A stretch of 64,000 bases of DNA from Marinobacter persicus. Lineage in GTDB: Bacteria; Pseudomonadota; Gammaproteobacteria; Pseudomonadales; Oleiphilaceae. The stretch covers positions 124,001-188,000 of the forward strand of contig NZ_FOSC01000005.1 in the NCBI RefSeq assembly GCF_900114155.1, given 5' to 3'. The position numbers and the translations under genes were made by a program. Under the pieces are notes generated by a model that saw nothing but the letters and a program-made list of their open reading frames with translations, ran no database searches and was not told the DNA's origin. This document shows, piece by piece, positions 36,254 through 46,365 of this stretch (position 1 is the stretch's first letter; the number at the start of each line of letters is the position of its first letter).

Positions 36254-37939
36254 ATGGATCTCAAGCAGTTCTATCAAGATAAATACCCCGCCGGCGTACC
36301 TCTCGAGGTCGACCTCAAACAATACAAAAACATGGTGGATGTTCTTGAGCAGGCCGTCAAAAAGTATGCAGACAAGCCTGCATTCTCCGCGGTTGGCGCA
36401 ACCCTGACCTATCGGGACCTGGACATTCAGAGCCGTAATTTTGCCGCCTGGCTGCAGAACCACACCGATCTGGAACCCGGCGACCGTATTGCCGTGCAAA
36501 TGCCCAACGTCAGCCAGTACCCGGTGGTGGTTTACGGTGCCATGCGGGCCGGCCTGATTGTGGTTAACACCAACCCGCTTTACACCAAGCGGGAAATGGA
36601 GCATCAGTTCAATGACTCCGGTGCGCGGGCCCTGGTGGTGCTGGCCAACATGGCGGAAAACGCTGAAAAGGTGGTGCCCAACACCAGCATAGAGCATGTC
36701 ATTGTCACCGAAGTGGCCGACATGCACTCGCCGTTCAAGCGCACACTGATGAACGCAGCGATCAAGTACCTGAAAAAGATGGTGCCACCGTTCAATATTC
36801 CGGGAGCCTACAAGCTGCCGGCGGTTCTGGCCGCCGGGGAAAAGGAAAAATTCACGCCGGTTGAAATCAAGGCGGATGACCTGGCGGTGCTCCAGTACAC
36901 TGGCGGCACCACCGGTGTGGCCAAGGGTGCCATGCTGACCCACGCCAACCTGATGGCCAACCTCATCCAGGTGCGCCCGATGCTTGAGGGCCTCATTGTC
37001 GACGGCGAAGAAACCATCATCGCCCCCCTGCCGCTGTACCATATTTATTCGTTTACCCTGAACTGCGGCATCATGCTGGAAGCCGGCGCCCATAACGTGT
37101 TGATCCCCAACCCGCGCGACATTCCGGGCTTCGCCAAGGAACTGAAGAATCACAAGTTCTCGGCATTCATGGGCCTCAATACCCTGTTTGTGGCACTGTG
37201 CAACAACGAGGATTTCCAGGATCTGGATTTCTCCGGTCTCAAGCTGACCGCGTCCGGTGGCATGGCGCTGACCAGCGACACCGCAAAAACCTGGAAGCGC
37301 GTGACGGGCACGGAAATTTGTGAGGGCTACGGCCTGACCGAAACCTCACCGGTGGTGACCTTCAACCCGCCCAGCGCCATCCAGATCGGTACCATCGGCT
37401 TGCCGGTGCCCAATACACTGGTAAAAACCCTGGACGACGAGGGCAACGAAACCTCCATCGGTGAGCCTGGCGAGCTGTGCGTGAAAGGCCCACAGGTCAT
37501 GCGTGGTTACTGGCAGCGGCCGGAAGATACCCGCAAGTCCTTCACCGACGATGGTTATTTCAAGACCGGTGACATTGCCCTGATCCAGGAAGACGGTTAC
37601 CTGCGCATTGTTGACCGCAAGAAGGACATGATCATTGTCTCCGGCTTCAACGTGTACCCGAACGAAGTGGAAGACGTGGTGATCAGCCACCCCAATGTCG
37701 TGGAGTGTGCGGCCGTGGGCATTGCCGATCCCAAGAGTGGCGAAGCGGTGAAGGTCTACGTGGTTGCCAACAAGGAAGGCGTGAGTGCCAACGAGCTTAA
37801 AGAGTATTGCCGCGAGCGGCTGACCGCCTACAAGGTGCCCAAGCATTTTGAATTCCGCGATGAGCTGCCGAAAACCAACGTCGGCAAAATCCTGCGCCGG
37901 GAGCTGCGGGATGAGGCCAATAAGGAAAGCAAAGGCTGA
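36254..37939 (+). CDS. fadD: Long-chain fatty acid-CoA ligase, FadD type
   Basis: 561 residues from the ATG at 36254; the ATG at 36251 is only 3 bases from the AGGAG site. AMP-forming synthetase: P-loop-like YTGGTTGVAKGAMLTH near 215, the EGYGLTETSP motif near 357 and the hinge/catalytic VDRKKDMIIVSGFNVYP near 455, with the C-terminal lysine in TNVGKILRREL. It activates imported or recycled fatty acids with ATP and CoA. The whole sequence follows Pseudomonas FadD1 closely. A GC-rich hairpin ends the transcript. Confidence 0.95.
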   Translation: MDLKQFYQDKYPAGVPLEVDLKQYKNMVDVLEQAVKKYADKPAFSAVGATLTYRDLDIQSRNFAAWLQNHTDLEPGDRIAVQMPNVSQYPVVVYGAMRAGLIVVNTNPLYTKREMEHQFNDSGARALVVLANMAENAEKVVPNTSIEHVIVTEVADMHSPFKRTLMNAAIKYLKKMVPPFNIPGAYKLPAVLAAGEKEKFTPVEIKADDLAVLQYTGGTTGVAKGAMLTHANLMANLIQVRPMLEGLIVDGEETIIAPLPLYHIYSFTLNCGIMLEAGAHNVLIPNPRDIPGFAKELKNHKFSAFMGLNTLFVALCNNEDFQDLDFSGLKLTASGGMALTSDTAKTWKRVTGTEICEGYGLTETSPVVTFNPPSAIQIGTIGLPVPNTLVKTLDDEGNETSIGEPGELCVKGPQVMRGYWQRPEDTRKSFTDDGYFKTGDIALIQEDGYLRIVDRKKDMIIVSGFNVYPNEVEDVVISHPNVVECAAVGIADPKSGEAVKVYVVANKEGVSANELKEYCRERLTAYKVPKHFEFRDELPKTNVGKILRRELRDEANKESKG

Positions 37940-37976
37940 CCCCGGACAGTCTTCGCCTGTTCAATACCCTCGTGAG

Positions 37977-37997
37977 ACCCCGCTTCGGCGGGGTTTC
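37977..37997 (+). terminator. Terminator after the acyl-CoA ligase gene
   Basis: ACCCCGC (37977-37983), TTCG tetraloop, GCGGGGT (37988-37994), then a short T-rich tail TTCGTGTTT. The hairpin is strong; the T-run is interrupted, so efficiency is uncertain. Confidence 0.65.
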
Positions 37998-38106
37998 GTG
38001 TTTCTAAGGTTCGGTTTTCCCGCTAGACTGTGGCGCGCCTTGCCACGGAAAGCCTGGGCAAAGCCCAATCGTTGACATCATTGAGCCAGGAGCCCCTGCA
38101 TCATTA

Positions 38107-41100
38107 ATGACTGACACTGCCCCGACAAAACGCACCGACGCCCCCAAGGCCACCGTTGCCGAAATAATGAACCAGCTGGATGCCTGCAACCAGCAGGAAG
38201 CCGCGCGGATCATTCGCACGGCCAGCCGTCATAAAGGCAAACCAGGCCAGAGAGACCTGGTTAAAATGGCTGACTGGCTGGAGCGGGGTAAAGAGAAGGT
38301 CCGGTTGCGCCAGGCCCGGCACAAGCCCGCCCGTTTTCCCGAAGGCCTGCCGGTCAGTGACCGGGTGGACGACATCAGCGAGGCCATTGAAAAGCACCAG
38401 GTGGTGATCATTGCCGGCGAGACCGGCTCGGGCAAGACCACCCAGATTCCGAAAATCTGCCTGAATCTGGGCCGGGGCATTCGTGGCCTGATTGGGCATA
38501 CCCAGCCCCGCCGTATTGCCGCCCGCAGTGTCTCCAGCCGCATTGCCGAGGAGCTGGGTGAGCAGGTTGGCCAGCAGATTGGCTATCAGGTGCGTTTTAC
38601 CGACAACACCTCGGAAAGCTCCCGGGTGAAGGTGATGACCGACGGCATCCTGCTGGCCGAGATCCAGCACGACCGCTTCCTGGACCGCTACGACACACTG
38701 ATTATCGATGAGGCCCACGAGCGCAGCCTGAACATCGACTTCCTGCTCGGTTACCTGAAGCAGCTGCTGCCCAAGCGCCCGGACCTGAAAGTGATCATCA
38801 CCTCCGCCACCATCGAGGTGGATCGTTTCAGCGAATTCTTTGGCGAGGCGCCCGTCATTGAGGTGAGTGGGCGCACCTACCCGGTGGACGTTCGCTATCG
38901 CCCACTGGCCGGCGACGAGGACGACCGGGACCAGAGCTGGACCGACGGCGTACTGTCGGCCATGGAGGAAATCGAGCAGCACGAGCGCCAGGAGAAAAAG
39001 CCGCCGGGTGATGTGCTGGTGTTTCTGCCCGGTGAGCGGGAAATTCGCGCCCTGAGCAAGGTTCTGCGCCACGCCGACCTACGCCACACCGAAGTGCTGC
39101 CGCTGTACTCGCGGTTAAGCAACCAGGAGCAGAACCGGGTATTCCAGGCCCACAAGGGCCGGCGCATTGTGCTCTCCACCAACGTGGCAGAAACCTCGTT
39201 GACGGTGCCGGGCATCCGCTACGTGATCGACACCGGCGTGGCGCGCATCAGCCGCTACAGTGTGCGCTCGAAAATCCAGCGCCTGCCCATCGAGCCCATT
39301 TCCCAGGCCAGCGCCAACCAGCGGGCAGGGCGCTGCGGCCGGGTGGCTCCGGGTATCTGTTTCCGCCTGTACGACGAAACCGACTTCATCAATCGCCCGG
39401 AATACACCGACCCGGAAATTCTGAGAACCAACCTGGCCTCGGTCATCCTGCAAATGGCCACCTCCGGGTTGGGGGAGATCCGCCACTTCCCCTTCCTTGA
39501 GGCGCCGGAGCGCAAGCAGATCAACGACGGCTATAAACTGCTGGAAGAATTGAGCGCCGTTGATAGCAAGCGCCGGGTGACCAAACTCGGCCGCACCATG
39601 GCCCGCCTGCCGCTGGACCCGAGGCTGGCCCGTATGCTGGTGACCTCCGCCGACCAGGGCAGTCTCGCTGAAGTGCTGATCGTCATCGCCGGGCTCAGCA
39701 TCCAGGACCCCCGGGAGCGGCCCCAGGAAAAACAGCAGGCCGCCGACCAGGCCCATGCGCCGTTCAACGACAAGGAATCGGACTTCGCCACGCTCCTCAA
39801 TATCTGGAACTGGTTCGAGGAGCAGCGCCAGGAGATGTCCCAGAACCAGCTGAAAAAACTGTGCCAGAAAACCTTCCTGAGCTGGATGCGCATGCGCGAG
39901 TGGCGGGATATCCATCGCCAGTTGACCCTGATCTGTCGCGAACAGAAACTGGCACTGAACAAGGAACCGGCCGGCTACGATGCCATCCACAAGGCTATCC
40001 TGGCCGGTTTGCTGGGCCAGGTGGCGGTGAAAGTGGAAAAACGCGAATACCTGGCCACCCGGAACCGCAAGGTGATGATCTTTCCCGGCTCCAAAGTGGC
40101 GAAAAGTGGCCCCAAGTGGATTGTCGCGGCGGAAATCGTGGAAACCAGCAAGGTCTTTGCCCGCATGGTAGCCGGTATCCAGCCGGAATGGATCGAACCC
40201 CTGGCGGGGCACGTGGTGAAGCACCATTACTTCGAGCCGCACTGGGAGCAGAAGCGCGCCCAGGTGATGGGCTACGAGAAGGTAACCCTGTACGGTCTGG
40301 ACGTGGTGCCCAAACGCCGGATTCCCTACGCCAAGGTGGACCCGAAGGAGTGCCGTGACCTGTTCATCCGCCGGGCCCTGGTGGAAGGCGACTACCGCTC
40401 AAAGGCACCCTTCATTGCCCGCAACCGGGAGATGCTCGACACCGTTGAAAACCTGGAGAAGAAAACCCGGCGCCGGGACCTGCTGGTGGACGACGAAGTG
40501 CTGGTGGCCTTCTACGACGAGCGCCTGCCCGACGACATCGTCAGCGGGCGGCATTTTGAAAGCTGGTGGAAAGGGCTGTCGGCCGGGGAACTGAAGAAAC
40601 TCGAGCTGACCGAAGCGGATGTACTGCAGCGCCCGGTGGACCAGTCCGCCGCCGAACTGTACCCGGACTACCTGGAATGGCAGGGCGTGAAATACCCGCT
40701 CAGTTATGAATTCGAGCCCACCAGCGAGCGTGATGGTGTCACACTGAAAGTACCGCTGATGGCCCTGAAGCAGATTCCCGAGCGCCGGCTGGAATGGCTG
40801 GTGCCCGGCCTGCTGCGGGAGAAGTGCATTGCCCTGGTCAAGGGCCTGCCCAAATCCCTGCGCCGTAACTTTGTGCCGGTGCCGGATTTCGTCGACGCCG
40901 CCCTGGAAAACATGCAGCCGGACAATGAACCCCTGGCCCTGAAGCTGGGCGAACAGCTGCGCCGCATGACCGGCGTGCAGATTGACCCGGACGCCTGGCC
41001 CCAGGACGAGTTGCCCCGGCACCTGCGCATGAACCTGCGAGTGACCGGCGACAAGGGCAAGACCATCGCCGAGAGCCGCGATGCCGGTGAACTTCAGGAT

Positions 41101-42027
41101 AAGCTGGAGGGCAGGGCGGAACAGGCCCTGGCCTCGGCCACCGATCAGGAGACCGACGATAGCGAACCGGCGGAATACACCGACTGGCAGTTCGGCAAGC
41201 TGCCCGAACAGGTGCAGACCGAGAAAGGCGGCATGCAGGTCACCGTTTACCCCGCGCTGGAAGATCAGGGCCAAACCGTGCGCACCACCCGCTGTTTGGA
41301 CCGTCTGACGGCTGAAGACACCACTCGAAGGGGCATCGCCCGCCTGATCATCCATCGATTCGGCAACACCCTCAGCGATCTTGAGCGCAAGCTGCCGAAA
41401 TTCCGCCAGTCAGCGCTGATGTTTGCGCCTGTCGGCAAAGCAAAGGTGCTTCTGGACGACCTGCTGCTGTCCACGGTGATGCAGCATTTCCTGGCGGAAG
41501 AGCTGCCACGGAACCGCGACAGCTTCTTGCAATGCTTTGATCAGCATCGAGGGGATTTCATCCCGGCCCTGGAGGAAGCTGACGAACGCTTGTACCAGGC
41601 CATGACCGGCTACCAGAAAATAGCCAAACAGCTAAAGGGCAAAATCAGCCTGGCCCAGGCCAACAGCATGGCGGACCTGAAATTCCAGATGCAGAATCTG
41701 GTGTACCCGGGCTTCCTGGTGGACACGCCCGCACAATGGCTCGCCCGTTTCGGTGTCTACTTCGAGGCAGCGGATATCCGGCTGGAGAAGATGCCCCGGG
41801 AAATGGGCCGCGAGCGGGAATTCCTGCACACCATCGAGCCGTTGTGGGCCCGCTACGCCTCCAAGCGAGACCAGCACAAACGCCAGGGTGTGAAAGACCC
41901 GGAGCTGGAGTTGTACCGCTGGATGCTGGAGGAATTCCGCGTCTCGTTCTTTGCCCAACAGTTGGGCACGGCAATGACCGTTTCGGTTAAACGCCTGGAT
42001 AAGCAGTGGCAGAAAACCCGGGTTTAA
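38107..42027 (+). CDS. hrpA: ATP-dependent RNA helicase HrpA
   Basis: 1306 residues, full length. DEAH helicase core: motif I GETGSGKTTQIPK near 108, motif II DEAH (LIIDEAHERS) near 200, motif III SAT, motif VI QRAGRCGR near 400, then winged-helix, HA2 and OB domains, and the long HrpA-specific C-terminal part (DUF3418) from about 700 to 1300. HrpA acts on mRNA and stalled ribosomes. The AGGAG site is 14 bases upstream of the ATG, a little far. In Pseudomonas hrpA is also near fadD1. Confidence 0.96.
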   Translation: MTDTAPTKRTDAPKATVAEIMNQLDACNQQEAARIIRTASRHKGKPGQRDLVKMADWLERGKEKVRLRQARHKPARFPEGLPVSDRVDDISEAIEKHQVVIIAGETGSGKTTQIPKICLNLGRGIRGLIGHTQPRRIAARSVSSRIAEELGEQVGQQIGYQVRFTDNTSESSRVKVMTDGILLAEIQHDRFLDRYDTLIIDEAHERSLNIDFLLGYLKQLLPKRPDLKVIITSATIEVDRFSEFFGEAPVIEVSGRTYPVDVRYRPLAGDEDDRDQSWTDGVLSAMEEIEQHERQEKKPPGDVLVFLPGEREIRALSKVLRHADLRHTEVLPLYSRLSNQEQNRVFQAHKGRRIVLSTNVAETSLTVPGIRYVIDTGVARISRYSVRSKIQRLPIEPISQASANQRAGRCGRVAPGICFRLYDETDFINRPEYTDPEILRTNLASVILQMATSGLGEIRHFPFLEAPERKQINDGYKLLEELSAVDSKRRVTKLGRTMARLPLDPRLARMLVTSADQGSLAEVLIVIAGLSIQDPRERPQEKQQAADQAHAPFNDKESDFATLLNIWNWFEEQRQEMSQNQLKKLCQKTFLSWMRMREWRDIHRQLTLICREQKLALNKEPAGYDAIHKAILAGLLGQVAVKVEKREYLATRNRKVMIFPGSKVAKSGPKWIVAAEIVETSKVFARMVAGIQPEWIEPLAGHVVKHHYFEPHWEQKRAQVMGYEKVTLYGLDVVPKRRIPYAKVDPKECRDLFIRRALVEGDYRSKAPFIARNREMLDTVENLEKKTRRRDLLVDDEVLVAFYDERLPDDIVSGRHFESWWKGLSAGELKKLELTEADVLQRPVDQSAAELYPDYLEWQGVKYPLSYEFEPTSERDGVTLKVPLMALKQIPERRLEWLVPGLLREKCIALVKGLPKSLRRNFVPVPDFVDAALENMQPDNEPLALKLGEQLRRMTGVQIDPDAWPQDELPRHLRMNLRVTGDKGKTIAESRDAGELQDKLEGRAEQALASATDQETDDSEPAEYTDWQFGKLPEQVQTEKGGMQVTVYPALEDQGQTVRTTRCLDRLTAEDTTRRGIARLIIHRFGNTLSDLERKLPKFRQSALMFAPVGKAKVLLDDLLLSTVMQHFLAEELPRNRDSFLQCFDQHRGDFIPALEEADERLYQAMTGYQKIAKQLKGKISLAQANSMADLKFQMQNLVYPGFLVDTPAQWLARFGVYFEAADIRLEKMPREMGREREFLHTIEPLWARYASKRDQHKRQGVKDPELELYRWMLEEFRVSFFAQQLGTAMTVSVKRLDKQWQKTRV

Positions 42028-42098
42028 TGATTGTGTTAGTATTTGCGACATAAGGGTGCGGGCGCACCACTCAATAACCATAGCGTGGGGTGATTGTG

Positions 42099-43217
42099 AT
42101 GAAAGCCGTCATCAGTGGAACCGGTCTGTATACACCGCCGGCCACCATAACCAACGACGAACTGGTCGAAGCCTTCAACCAGTTCGTAGAGCTGTTCAAC
42201 GAAGAACACGCAGAGGCCATTGCCCGCGGCGAAGTCACCGCCCTGCAGCCTTCGTCCACGGAATTTATTGAAAAGGCTTCCGGCATCAAATGCCGACACG
42301 TGGTGGACAGGGAGGGCATTCTCGATCCACGGCGGATGAAGCCCTACATCCCCGAGCGCAGCAACGACGAGCCCTCTGTGCAGTGCGAAATGGCCGTCTC
42401 AGCCGCGAAACAGGCGCTGGAACAGGCCGGCAAAACCGCCGCCGATGTGGACGCCGTGATTGTTGCCTGTTCGAACCTGCAGCGTGCCTATCCCGCCGTG
42501 GCCATTGAAGTGCAGAGTGCCCTGGGTATTGACGGCTTTGCCTACGACATGAACGTGGCCTGCAGCTCTGCCACCTTTGGCTTGCAGGCGGCGGTGAACT
42601 CGGTTGAGAATGGTGCAGCCCGCGCCGTACTGGTGATCAGCCCGGAGATCTGTTCCGCGCACCTGAATTTCCGGGACCGCGACAGCCACTTCATCTTTGG
42701 TGACGCCTGCACCGCCATACTGGTTGAAAGGGAAGAGCAGACCCGCCCGGGACAGGGCTTCGAGATTCTGGGCACCCGCCTGAAAACCGAGTTTTCCAAC
42801 AACATCCGCAACAACTTCGGCTTTTTGAACCGTACTGACGAATCCGGCGTAGGTAAGCCTGACAAACTGTTCATCCAGCAGGGGCGCAAGGTGTTCAAGG
42901 AAGTGTCACCGCTGGTGGCTCAGACCATCCAGGCGCATCTTGAGTCTTTGTCTCTGTCGCCCAACGACCTGTCCCGCCTGTGGCTGCACCAGGCCAACCT
43001 GAACATGAATCAGTTGATCGCCAAAAAGGTCCTGGGCCGCGAAGCCAGCCTGCAGGAAGCGCCGGTCATTCTGGATGAATACGCCAACACCAGCTCCGCC
43101 GGTTCCGTGATCGCTTTCCACAAGCATCAGGATGATTTGCAAACCGGTGATCTGGGTGTGATCTGCTCCTTCGGGGCCGGATATTCCATTGGCAGCGTGG
43201 TCGTAAGACACCGCTGA
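42099..43217 (+). CDS. 3-oxoacyl-ACP synthase III-like (FabH-like) condensing enzyme
   Basis: 372 residues from the ATG at 42099 (a GTG at 42090 overlaps the GGGGTGA ribosome site). Thiolase-fold triad: Cys in [10 protein letters not shown], His in [10 protein letters not shown], Asn in [10 protein letters not shown]. It is longer than housekeeping FabH and carries a helical insert near residues 20-50, resembling the Pseudomonas PA3286 type that feeds octanoyl-CoA from beta-oxidation into fatty acid synthesis (inference from memory). There are no other fatty acid synthesis genes beside it, so it is probably a stand-alone salvage enzyme. Confidence 0.87.
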   Translation: MKAVISGTGLYTPPATITNDELVEAFNQFVELFNEEHAEAIARGEVTALQPSSTEFIEKASGIKCRHVVDREGILDPRRMKPYIPERSNDEPSVQCEMAVSAAKQALEQAGKTAADVDAVIVACSNLQRAYPAVAIEVQSALGIDGFAYDMNVACSSATFGLQAAVNSVENGAARAVLVISPEICSAHLNFRDRDSHFIFGDACTAILVEREEQTRPGQGFEILGTRLKTEFSNNIRNNFGFLNRTDESGVGKPDKLFIQQGRKVFKEVSPLVAQTIQAHLESLSLSPNDLSRLWLHQANLNMNQLIAKKVLGREASLQEAPVILDEYANTSSAGSVIAFHKHQDDLQTGDLGVICSFGAGYSIGSVVVRHR

Positions 43218-43265
43218 CCCTGTACCGATTCACAGCGTTACCGCTTTAACAGACCGAGATTGAAC

Positions 43266-44063
43266 ATGGAAAAGACGTACTTCTCGTGCCGGGCGGGGCT
43301 GGCTGCGGCTGGCCTCGCCTTAACTCTTGCGTACCACCCCGCCGTATTTGCCCAGAACATGCAGGAACCGGTGCCCGAAGGCTCGCCGGAAATCTCTTCC
43401 ACGAGTGCCTACGATGATCCGCTGGAAGGTTGGAACCGCAAGGTATTCGCCTTTAACGATGGCATAGACCGATGGGTGCTGCGCCCGACCGCCAAGGCCT
43501 ATCGAACCGTTACCCCGGATGTGGTGGACACCGGGGTAACCAATTTCTTCAGCAACATTGGCGAGATCGGCAACTTTGCCAACAGCGTGCTGCAGGGCAA
43601 GGGCGAATCGGCGGTGGTGGCGTTTGGCCGGTTCACCTTCAATACCGTGTTTGGTCTGGGTGGCCTGTTTGACGTGGCCACCAGCTTTGATTTGCCGGAA
43701 CGCCAGGAAGATTTCGGCCAGACCCTGGCCACCTGGGGTGTCGGTTCAGGGCCCTATCTGGTCATGCCGCTTCTTGGCCCGTCAACTCCCCGTCACACCA
43801 CCGGTTTTCTGACCGATGGCTTCGTGCTGCCGTCGCCCTGGGACGCCGTGGACGAGCCGGACTGGTATTACCTGCGTGCGCTGCAGGTGGTGGATAAGCG
43901 GGCGGACCTGATTCCGGCCGAGCGCTTTATTTCAGGGGACCGCTATACTTTCATGCGTAATGCGTTTCTTCAGCGCCGTGAATTCCTGATCAATGATGGT
44001 AAAATTACCAATGACCCGTTCGCCGCTGATAACGACGAAGACCTGATGCTCGAGGATTTCTGA
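43266..44063 (+). CDS. mlaA: MlaA (VacJ) phospholipid-transport protein
   Basis: 265 residues from the ATG at 43266. VacJ signatures are clear: YDDPLEGWNRKVFAFNDGIDRWVL near 45-70, the FFSNIGEIGNF block, and the GVGSGPYLVMPLLGPST block near 160. MlaA removes mislocalised phospholipid from the outer leaflet and hands it to MlaC. Most relatives are lipoproteins; here the signal region ends AVFAQN with no lipobox cysteine, so cleavage by signal peptidase I is predicted. Its mla ABC partners are not in the window. gspA follows. Confidence 0.92.
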   Translation: MEKTYFSCRAGLAAAGLALTLAYHPAVFAQNMQEPVPEGSPEISSTSAYDDPLEGWNRKVFAFNDGIDRWVLRPTAKAYRTVTPDVVDTGVTNFFSNIGEIGNFANSVLQGKGESAVVAFGRFTFNTVFGLGGLFDVATSFDLPERQEDFGQTLATWGVGSGPYLVMPLLGPSTPRHTTGFLTDGFVLPSPWDAVDEPDWYYLRALQVVDKRADLIPAERFISGDRYTFMRNAFLQRREFLINDGKITNDPFAADNDEDLMLEDF

Positions 44064-44093
44064 GCAACCACCCGGGCGGGGCCCTGAGCGCAC

Positions 44094-45725
44094 ATGTACT
44101 ACGATTTTTTCGGCTTTCGGGAAGCGCCTTTCTCGATCGCCCCAGACCCCCGCTATCTGTACCTGAGCGGGCGCCACAAGGAGGCGCTCGCCCATCTGAT
44201 GTATGGCGTGCAGGGGCAGGGTGGTTTTATCGTGATCACCGGCGAGGTGGGCACGGGTAAGACCACGGTATGCCGCTGTTTTATCGAGAATGCACCAGAG
44301 CACGTCGACATCGCTCTTGTGCTCAACCCCCGCCTGTCCGCCCGCGAGTTGTTGTCCTCCATCTGTGATGAGCTGGGCATTGATCACTCCCCGGACGCCA
44401 GCATCAAGTTGCTGGTGGACGCTATCAATCAGGACCTTCTGAAAGCTCACGCCGAGGGCCGGCACAAAGTGCTGGTGATTGATGAGGCGCAGAACCTGTC
44501 CGCCGACGTGCTCGAACAGCTGCGCCTGCTGACCAATCTGGAAACCGCCGAGAAAAAGCTCCTGCAGATTGTCCTGCTTGGGCAGCCGGAACTACAGCGG
44601 CTGCTGGCCTTGCCGGAACTGCGCCAGCTTAATCAGCGGGTGACCGCCCGCTACCATCTGGATGCGCTGGAGCGCGCCGAGCTGCCCGAATACCTGCATT
44701 ACCGCCTGTCGGTGGCTGGCCTGCGCGGGGAAGTGTTCACGCGCGGGGGTATTCGCCAGTTGTATCGTGCCAGTGGCGGTATTCCACGGCTCATTAACCT
44801 GATTGCCGACCGGGCCTTGCTTGGCGCCTACGCCGAGGGCGAGCGTCGGGTGGGCAAAGCCCAGATACGTCAGGCGGCCAGGGAAGTGCTGGGAGGAGCC
44901 GGCCCCGGCCGGATTGGTGGCCATGGGCTGCTTGTGGCTGCCTCGGTGGTGCTGGCTGTGCTTGCCACCGGCTGGCTGGCCATGGAGCAAAGCCCCGGCT
45001 TGCCCGGGGTTGCCTCACTGGTGCCCCCGGCCCTGTCACCCGCCGGGGAGGCTACCGTCGAGCCAACCGGGGAGTCGACGCCGGAACCGCCGGCACCGCA
45101 GGCCCTGCCGGACCTGGAATTGGCCCGGCACACGCTGGATCGCGCCGCTGCCTTCCAGCAACTCTTTCAGGTCTGGGGGCGGGAGTTTGATGCCGCCGCC
45201 GGCGGGCTTGCCTGCGACCACGCCCGGGAGGTTGGCCTGTCCTGCCTTGAACAGCGTGGCAGTCGCCGTAGCCTCGAGTTTCTGGACCGGCCGGTCATAC
45301 TGACTCTTGAAATGCCCCGGGGCGAGCCACGCTATGCCGTGTTGCGCTCACTCAAGGGTGAGCGGGCGGTGCTGGCAACCCAGTCCGGCCCGCGCGAGGT
45401 GTCGTTTGAACAACTGGAGCGGCACTGGTTTGGAAATTTCCTGTTGCTGTGGCGGCCACCGGAGTATGTGGATTCGGACAATCTGTATACCGATTCCACG
45501 GAACAGGAATTGTGGCTGGGCGCGCGCATGATGCAACTGGCAGAGAAACTGGCAGGCACCGATACGGAAATCGCCCGGATCAAGGCGTTGCCCGTGGATC
45601 AGCAGGTGCAGTGGTATCAGCAACAAAGTGGCCTGACGGTTGACGGCATTCCCGGAGCCCGCACCCTGATCCGGATCAACAATGATCTGGCCGCGGATGT
45701 CCCGACCCTGCAGGGGGAGGGTTAA
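44094..45725 (+). CDS. gspA: General secretion pathway protein GspA (ExeA-like ATPase)
   Basis: 543 residues. N-terminal AAA ATPase with Walker A GEVGTGKTTV near 48 and Walker B VLVIDEAQNL near 125; a membrane helix at about 280-298; a Pro/Glu spacer; and a periplasmic C-terminal part with a peptidoglycan-binding motif (QQQSGLTVDGIPGARTL) near 510. ExeA/GspA with GspB helps place the type II secretin through the cell wall. The gspB gene begins 4 bases after the stop. The rest of the gsp operon is elsewhere. Confidence 0.93.
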   Translation: MYYDFFGFREAPFSIAPDPRYLYLSGRHKEALAHLMYGVQGQGGFIVITGEVGTGKTTVCRCFIENAPEHVDIALVLNPRLSARELLSSICDELGIDHSPDASIKLLVDAINQDLLKAHAEGRHKVLVIDEAQNLSADVLEQLRLLTNLETAEKKLLQIVLLGQPELQRLLALPELRQLNQRVTARYHLDALERAELPEYLHYRLSVAGLRGEVFTRGGIRQLYRASGGIPRLINLIADRALLGAYAEGERRVGKAQIRQAAREVLGGAGPGRIGGHGLLVAASVVLAVLATGWLAMEQSPGLPGVASLVPPALSPAGEATVEPTGESTPEPPAPQALPDLELARHTLDRAAAFQQLFQVWGREFDAAAGGLACDHAREVGLSCLEQRGSRRSLEFLDRPVILTLEMPRGEPRYAVLRSLKGERAVLATQSGPREVSFEQLERHWFGNFLLLWRPPEYVDSDNLYTDSTEQELWLGARMMQLAEKLAGTDTEIARIKALPVDQQVQWYQQQSGLTVDGIPGARTLIRINNDLAADVPTLQGEG

Positions 45726-45729
45726 GCCC

Positions 45730-46365
45730 ATGTCCTACATTCTCGAAGCACTGAGAAAGTCTGAAGCGGAACGCCGTCAGGGCAAGGCGCCGGATCTCGG
45801 TCAGCCTGTGCAGATGATTTACCGGCCCCGTAAAAAGCCGGTGGCCGCCATGGTTTGGGTCGGGCTGGCGCTGCTGTTGAATGCAGTGGTGTTGGGCACG
45901 GTTTTCTGGCCAGAGCTTCGGTCCGTGTTGGCAGGCGTCGCGCCCGCCGGTGAACCGGTTTCCCCGACGGTGCCGGTTATTGCGGAGCCAGCCGTGCAAC
46001 CGGAAGAAGCTCCGGTGGTGCTGTCGCCAGACACGCCGGATTATGGCGAGCCCACCATCATTGTTCCGAGAACCGGCGGTCAAAACGCCGCATTGACAGA
46101 CACTTCACCTCCGGGCAGGGTGCCGCATCTGGTAGAATTGCCACTTTCCTTTCAGAAGAGTGTCCCGGATTTGACCTTCAACAGCCATATTGTCTCTTCC
46201 AATCCCTCCGCCAGCAGCGTCATGGTGAACAACCAGTACCTGCGTGCCGGTGACCGCCTTGGCGCGTTGCTGTTGGAGAACATCGGTGATGATGCCGTGG
46301 TTTTCCGCAAGGATGACCAGCGTTTTCGCGTGGGCACCCAACGAAACTGGGTGAGTCCGGACTGA
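45730..46365 (+). CDS. gspB: General secretion pathway protein GspB
   Basis: 211 residues from the ATG at 45730; the frame is open farther back into gspA. MSYILEALRKSEAERRQG is the invariant GspB opening, followed by a membrane helix (about 38-58), a Pro-rich linker and the periplasmic GspB domain (about 135-208, LPLSFQKSVPDLTFNSHI). It forms a complex with GspA. Its stop shares bases with the dinG start (TGATG). Confidence 0.92.
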   Translation: MSYILEALRKSEAERRQGKAPDLGQPVQMIYRPRKKPVAAMVWVGLALLLNAVVLGTVFWPELRSVLAGVAPAGEPVSPTVPVIAEPAVQPEEAPVVLSPDTPDYGEPTIIVPRTGGQNAALTDTSPPGRVPHLVELPLSFQKSVPDLTFNSHIVSSNPSASSVMVNNQYLRAGDRLGALLLENIGDDAVVFRKDDQRFRVGTQRNWVSPD

